From positions 12,462,001-12,526,000 of the forward strand of contig OY540821.1 of assembly GCA_961205875.1 (NCBI GenBank): DNA of 64,000 nucleotides, written 5' to 3'. Made by a program: the position numbers and the translations under genes. The DNA comes from Sialis fuliginosa. Its lineage: Eukaryota; Arthropoda; Insecta; Megaloptera; Sialidae. This document shows positions 58,625-64,000 of this stretch, piece by piece. The stretch's first letter is position 1; every line of letters starts with the position of its first letter. Below the pieces are notes generated by a model. The model was not told the origin of the DNA, made no database searches, and saw only the letters and a program-made list of their open reading frames with translations.

Positions 58625-59469
58625 GACTTGCATTACTTTCAAAATCAAAGGTTCATTTGTTTATCTTATAGAAATAGTCGCTGTGGCTACTGAAAAGCTC
58701 TTGAATATAGTAATTAATAATAATAAATTGGATCTCTTTTGAATCAAAGAGAAACTAAAAAGTTGTTCAAAGTTGGATATATAGGTACTTTGAAAAGAAT
58801 TTAAACAAAATAAAACAAAATGCACGACCACTTTACAAGAATGTCACATAACCCATTCCAGCCTGGCTATTTCTCATAAACTCTACAAAGCTGGTAGTTT
58901 AGAGACATATTAAAAGCATTATTAAAGCCGTATGTTTTACCAACCATACTGGAACGTGAAGAAATAAAAGAAATGGCAAATTAAATTAATTCTCTCCCTT
59001 TATTCGTAGTCACACCATATATGTAGGTATTGGGAAAACTATAGTAATTTAAAAATTAAATATGGAACTTGAAAATATAAGATTTCCTTTGTTAAATTTT
59101 ATTTTAAAATGTATCAATTATAATTAATTATAAATCTAATTGAAATAACTAGTAACACAAGAATTAAGATGTTCTTATACCGATTTGATTTTGCTTCAGT
59201 TCAGTTATTATTTTAAGGTGCGGAAATATTTTAATCACCTGAAAAGAGAATTTCATTAAGAGTTCTTTTTCCAATTATAATTCCTTTGTTTGGAAAATCA
59301 ATAAATGCTGTACATTCTAATTAACTTATTTTTACATCGTTCTTAAAATTGTTAAGATTTTTAAAATCTTTACGACTAAATCGTATCAAATAAAGGTAAA
59401 TGCAAGTCCATCAACCTATCTTTACATTACAATACCTACTATAAAATTTTTTTTATCAAAATAGCAATA
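58625..59469. other. AT-rich DNA, no gene recognised
   Basis: No paired repeats or coding signal. Confidence 0.5.
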
Positions 59470-59680
59470 AATATGGCATCGATACTTCCAGTGGTTTAGG
59501 CCTGACGATCTCACATACAAAAAGCGACATTTTGATGTATTTTTTATATATTTTTCGAATTATCTCGATCTCAGCGCCACCTACCGGGTCAAAAAAATTT
59601 ATAAACGAATATATGGTGTGAATATGGCTTCTATACGTCCAGTGGTTAAGGTCTGATAAGAACACATACATACGCACCAA
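59470..59680. repeat. Two-unit repeat, 151-base period, AATATGGC…TCCAGTGGTT
   Basis: AATATGGCATCGATACTTCC AGTGG at 59470 and AATATGGCTTCTATACGTCC AGTGG at 59621 share 21 of 25 bases and continue TTAGGCCTGAC or TTAAGGTCTGA with CACATACA. Between them lies TCAGCGCCACCTACCGGGTC, a short motif of a kind that recurs in many insect repeats. Class unknown. Confidence 0.5.
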
Positions 59681-59690
59681 CGTTTTTATA

Positions 59691-60829
59691 TATTCAGATT
59701 TTAATATTCTCCGTATTCAAAGTATTAAAAGTACAATAAAGCTTATAGACATACATAATAAAATACATTAATATGATTTACATACATATATATAAAACAA
59801 AAACAAAAAACAAATAAATATTCGCTTTTTCATAATGTAATTAGCTACAGAATTCCTATATGTATAATAATTACCCATCTAAAAATATTGAAATTAATAG
59901 TACAAACTTTACTCACATTAGCGCTGATGTTACATATAATACATAACACTTGCCTATCTATAAAACCGGTTATTTTATGTTCCTAGTGATTTTATTTTTT
60001 TCAAACCACCGGGGATATAATATACAAGTACCGAATTTTTTTCTCCTTAACTACGTATATGTAAAAAGTCTACTGCCAGAATATCTTAAATTTGATAAGT
60101 AAGTTTTATTCTTTTTAACTTCTGAACGATTTAAATATTGATCAGGTTCGTAAAACATCTACACGTAATATGTAAATTTCGATTCTTGTGGCTATTGTCG
60201 ATACGCGACAGTTCTCTTCCGACCCCCGATCACAACTACCCCCTTTCACTACACATTCCGACCTCACCCCGAGTGTTTGTAATGAAACTGATACAAGTTC
60301 AAAGGACGGACGCAATGATATTGTACCCCGAAGGTTCTACTCTTGTAAATATTTACTTTTTTCGCCTGTGTATGATGATGAATCATGTTTGAATCAAAGA
60401 TCATAATATAGGAAATATTTGAGTTATAATGTTATATACTTTATCCTTTGTTTTATTCCAGAGAGTGTAAATATATTTATGAAATGTTTAATTATTTTAC
60501 GGAGAATATGGGTGGCCGCTGTTAGAATTGAATTATTTAACAACAGTTTGTTGCGACCGAGATTAAATCCCCGTTTTTAACCTAACAAAAACTAACTAAC
60601 CCAAAAGTAATCAATTCGATTGTCCTAATAGACAAGTACCAAAAATTCTATGACAGTGTTTCCGTATTATTTTTAATGTTCCATGCTGAAATCTGTCGAA
60701 ACACTGTCTCAACTTTACTAAAAAATTTTAATTTGTATAGAAATGCCTTAGTTCCAAATAAAATAATCGAATAAATTTTTTTTAAAACTATACAGTACAC
60801 AAAGTTTGATATTTTTAACACGCTTTTAC
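59691..60829. other. Mostly AT-rich, GC-richer patch at 60180-60345
   Basis: The patch includes CGACCCCCGATCACAACTAC and TTCAAAGGACGGACGCAATG. Overlapping plus frames (60138-60406) have no domain. GACAGTGTTTC (60650) and GAAACACTGTC (60697) are an 11-base inverted pair. Confidence 0.4.
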
Positions 60830-60935
60830 TTATTAGCTTGACCTGTAACTTCGTAAATAAATCTTACAACTTACAACTCACTTTTCACCCATTTGTAATT
60901 GTTGTATCAATTTGAAACTTTGCAAACTCTTGCAA
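60830..60935 (-). repeat. TTTGCAAAGTTTCAAATYGA repeat, minus copy
   Basis: Its reverse complement shares GAGTTTGCAAAGTTTCAAAT, TGATACAACAATTACAA, TGAAAAGTGAGTTGTAAG and ACAGGTCAAGCTAATAAG with 47330-47450. Confidence 0.6.
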
Positions 60936-61496
60936 TTCTGGTGACAATATAATAATTATTATAGTACCATCGAGATTAGGGACTCCGAATGGATAACAAT
61001 GTGTTTTTTAAATTAGAATTGTCGATTGTGATATCACTTTTACCGATATAGTGAATTTTATTTTAACTACTTTTAACACCTTCGTAATTCGTATAATTCT
61101 GGCCGAAATGTTTGTCAAAATTCAACCGCATAACATTTGGTAAACAGTAACACTACTCTATGGAAATGTTTTGGTTGTTTATTTGTTTGAATAATAACAC
61201 AATTTAGTTATCGATTGTTGTATCTAATATTAAAAATATATGTATGTGTTATTCATATGTTTGCAAATAATTACAATTGCAAATTTAATAAATTTTCTTT
61301 GAAATTAATAAGCGTACGTAATATAATCTAGCACAAAGAAACCATAATACAATGATTTTAAAATAACAAAACAATACAAGTGGTCAGATTATGACAGGGA
61401 TATCGTGTCTATTATATGTATGTATGTGCATATTTACTCTTTTGTTCTCTATGGTGATATCATTAATGCGTTAATTCAAGTTTTACGTTCCAATTG

Positions 61497-61723
61497 TTCT
61501 ATTTATAAAATGCATTGTTTTGTATTGCTATCAAGACATTTGAATTAACTAACTTACTGATTTAAGTAGATAATAATAATAATATTAAAAAGATGGTCTA
61601 GTGCGAGTAAGGTCTTGTACTATTAGTGTTGCGTATCGACAAATATGATTCTTCTATTTATTAAATGCATTGTTTGGTATTGATATCAAGACATTTGAAT
61701 TAATTAACTTACTGATTTAAGTA
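61497..61723 (+). repeat. 72-bp direct repeat next to the foldback hAT copy 3
   Basis: TTCTATTTATAAAATGCATT … GAATTAACTAACTTACTGAT TTAAGTA at 61497-61568 recurs at 61652-61723 with about five changes. The units are separated by 83 bases containing (AAT)n. The hAT element begins six bases after the second unit. Confidence 0.75.
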
Positions 61724-61728
61724 TAGCC

Positions 61729-62798
61729 CAGTGGCGAGGCGTGAAATTTTTAATAAATTGTTTCATAAAAATAAATAAGTAGGTAATAACCGTTTTAACA
61801 ATGGGTTTATCGAATCCTCCCCCTCCTATTAACAAAAAAACTAGTTATAAAACACCTTAAGTTCAAGGTTTTACTTATTTTTTTTGTATTTCAGTCGATA
61901 TTTGTATGATGAGTTGAAGTTCACTGCAGGAAATTTCACTAAAAAATTTCGAATTTTTTATTTCGTTAAAAGTATGTTTATTGTATAGAAAATGACGTGA
62001 AAAGTTGAACTGTTCAAACCGCAGGTCTGTATCTCAAACCGTTCTCGAGATATAGCCTTTCGAAGTTTTAGTTTTTTCAAATTTTTGGAGAAAAAAGGCC
62101 GTAACTTTTGAACGCGTGGTCGGAATTGATTTTAGTTGACGGATTTGAAATCAGCGTGTCAGAATCTATATAATGACATGTATAATACTTTAAAATCCAA
62201 CAAAAAAATTTTGGTCAAAAATCGACATTTTTTTAAGGTATACCCCTTTGAATTTTTTCGATTTTTCGCGAAATTTTTTTTCTCGATTTTTAAGGTATTA
62301 TACATGTCATTATATAGATTTTGACACGCTAATTTCAAATCCGTCAACTAAAATCAATTCCGACCACACGTTCAAAAGTTATGGCCTTTTTTCTCCAAAA
62401 ATTTGAAAAAACTAAAACTTTGAGAGGCTATATCTCAAGAACGGTTTGAGATACAGACCTGCGGTTTGAACAGTTCAACTTTTCACGCCATTTTCTATAC
62501 AATAAACATACTTTTAACGAAATCAAAAATTCAAAAAATTTTAGTGAAATTTCCTGCAGTGAACTCGTCATACAAATATCAACTAAAATACAAGAAAATA
62601 AGACGTAGAGATATTATAGTTTTATAATTGATCATGTAAATTAATATTAAATGCTTTTTTGGTGAAAATGTATGATTTATGCATAAAGTTGAAGATTCTA
62701 ATAATATTTTTTAAATTATTTATTAACCGAAAACACACGTTTTTTTAATTTACCGATAAAGTAAGGGAAGCATTGCTTCCATGGACGCTTCGTCACTG
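61729..62798. mobile_element. Foldback hAT element, copy 3, most complete, 8-bp duplication
   Basis: The left end CAGTGGCGAGGCGTG starts at 61729 and the right end …GGAAGCATTGCTTCCATGG ACGCTTCGTCACTG stops at 62798. GTATAGCC (61721-61728) and GTATAGTT (62799-62806) match at six of eight positions. The core is mirrored around about 62244, with arms of roughly 350 bp that differ at only a few per cent of bases; loop text includes AAGGTATACCCCTTTGAATT. The outermost left segment (61745-61880) is unrelated to the right end, so the left arm has been partly replaced. It is 1,070 bp with no transposase. Confidence 0.88.
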
Positions 62799-64000
62799 GT
62801 ATAGTTGGTAATAATAACACAGCCACAGACAATTCTCTAACAGTTATGTGAATCTGTTATCCTAAAAAATATTTTTTAATGAATTTTCTTCACTAAAAAT
62901 AGAATGACATATTTTATATGGCAAATACAAAAAAATAATTTAACAAAACTGCTAATTTTTCCATATATATTTAAAAAAAATCTTTAATTCACCTTAAAAA
63001 CGTTCATCAACATCATTTTGTTTCCTCTCCAAACCAAAAAATTTTTTGAAACATTTTTCTCGAAAATGTATTCATTTTAAAATTTACAATGTAAATGTTA
63101 AAATGGGTCAACTTGTATATTACTATATATGTATGTATAGTTGTATAAAGTACATAGGATCCTCTGTTTATACCTATTCTATTTTTGGTAATTAACTATT
63201 ATTGATTGTTTACAAACAACTCGACTGTTATTGCATTACCTACTATTTCAATTTAGAGTTACTCATCAAACGCCAACTAATTTCAATTTACCTCTACTGA
63301 ATTAAAATTTAGAAGCAAATAATACACATATACATATAAACAATTTAAATTATAAACATAGAATATTCGTTTTCAGTTAATGACCGATTTTGGTAGTTAT
63401 TTTATCTGTTCTGTCAAATATTAATAAGTAAATAGAAGAGCTATTTAAATAGTTTATGAAAATTTCAATTTAACTAACGAATTCAATATATTATAATATT
63501 ATGTTTCTGGCAGTTAAGGTTACAAAATAAAATTAAAATGTTTATATATATTTTAATAAATCATATTGGTAATTATTTGATATATTATTTTTAGTATGTA
63601 TATTCATTATTAAATTCAATATACATAGATTACAATGACGTCATGTATGTATGATAGATTTAATATATGTTCTAAACGTGATCAAAATATTGTAGCATTT
63701 GGAATAATGGTCGTACAAAAATAAATACACAAAACACTTTAAATATTGTATTCCCTACTTTTCCGTGCTTTTTGCAGATTAAATATTTACTAATTTTCCT
63801 GAAAATAATGGGATTATAAAGCAAAACAAAACAAAATAGCAAAAAATGTATAATCTTTGTAAGGGTGTATAAAATTAAAAATTAAATATACTTATGGATT
63901 TCGAAAGCGTATAAATGCTGCTTATAAACGTTTTTTTATAGTAAATAACTCATGTTTTTGCTATTTACAATTTATTTAAAAGAAGAAAAAAATTCCAAAA
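62799..64000. other. AT-rich DNA, no gene recognised
   Basis: No element ends, repeats or reading frames of note to the end of the window. AATGACGTCATG at about 63634 is an isolated CRE-like core. Confidence 0.55.

Noticed and set aside
60650-60707. 11-base inverted pair GACAGTGTTTC / GAAACACTGTC
   Set aside because: Short, with a long loop and no flanking duplication; likely chance or an old remnant.
1-64000. CRISPR arrays, tRNA, rRNA, bacterial operons
   Set aside because: No regularly spaced identical repeats, no cloverleaf or rRNA text recognised, and the repeat content is that of an animal genome.

Overview
The window looks like a gene-poor, AT-rich stretch (roughly 30 % GC by eye) of an insect nuclear genome. 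There are no long open frames, no Shine-Dalgarno-led gene strings, no tRNA or rRNA that I can recognise, and no compact coding. Almost all supportable structure is repetitive DNA: decayed DNA transposons and MITEs with 8-bp (hAT), TA (Tc1/mariner/pogo) or possibly TAA duplications, plus dispersed SINE-like repeats. Two repeats are ones I remember as abundant in moth and butterfly genomes: one beginning AGGGTTCCGTA and ending CGCACTTGACCG, and one bounded by GAAGTCGGTT. They make a lepidopteran the best guess, but this is memory and was not searched.

Layout. Bases 1-11,280 are mostly featureless AT-rich DNA with scattered repeats: a MITE at 2,753, SINE-like repeats at 5,626 and a foldback remnant at 8,135. 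Bases 11,282-12,690 hold a MITE, a GC-rich island containing the only plausible host exon (minus strand, 11,806-11,903), and a tandem duplication split by another MITE. Bases 14,290-18,450 hold a hAT MITE inside an older repeat and a pogo-type element with a PHD-finger remnant. Bases 19,194-20,138, 25,590-26,588 and 61,729-62,798 are three copies of one large foldback hAT element that could form very long hairpins. Bases 28,811-36,000 hold a duplicated MITE and a hAT element with a perfect 8-bp duplication and a hAT transposase C-terminus, itself inside a GAAGTCGG repeat. Bases 42,438-48,700 hold pogo-like elements, one nested in a second GAAGTCGG repeat, an element with three terminal repeats, and a short near-perfect hairpin. 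Bases 50,244-56,610 contain further MITEs and SINE-like repeats.

Between the repeats lie about a dozen short GC-richer islands (100-370 bp) without convincing reading frames. Several contain homeodomain-like TAATTA or CRE-like TGACGTCA strings. They could be conserved regulatory DNA in a large intron or intergenic space, but that is inference and only a cross-species alignment would tell. No operon-like or pathway logic applies. The coherent story is successive transposon colonisation, with younger hAT and pogo elements inserted into older repeats. I did not find a clear new biological system; the best leads are the foldback hAT family, the candidate exon at 11.8 kb and the 48.6 kb hairpin.
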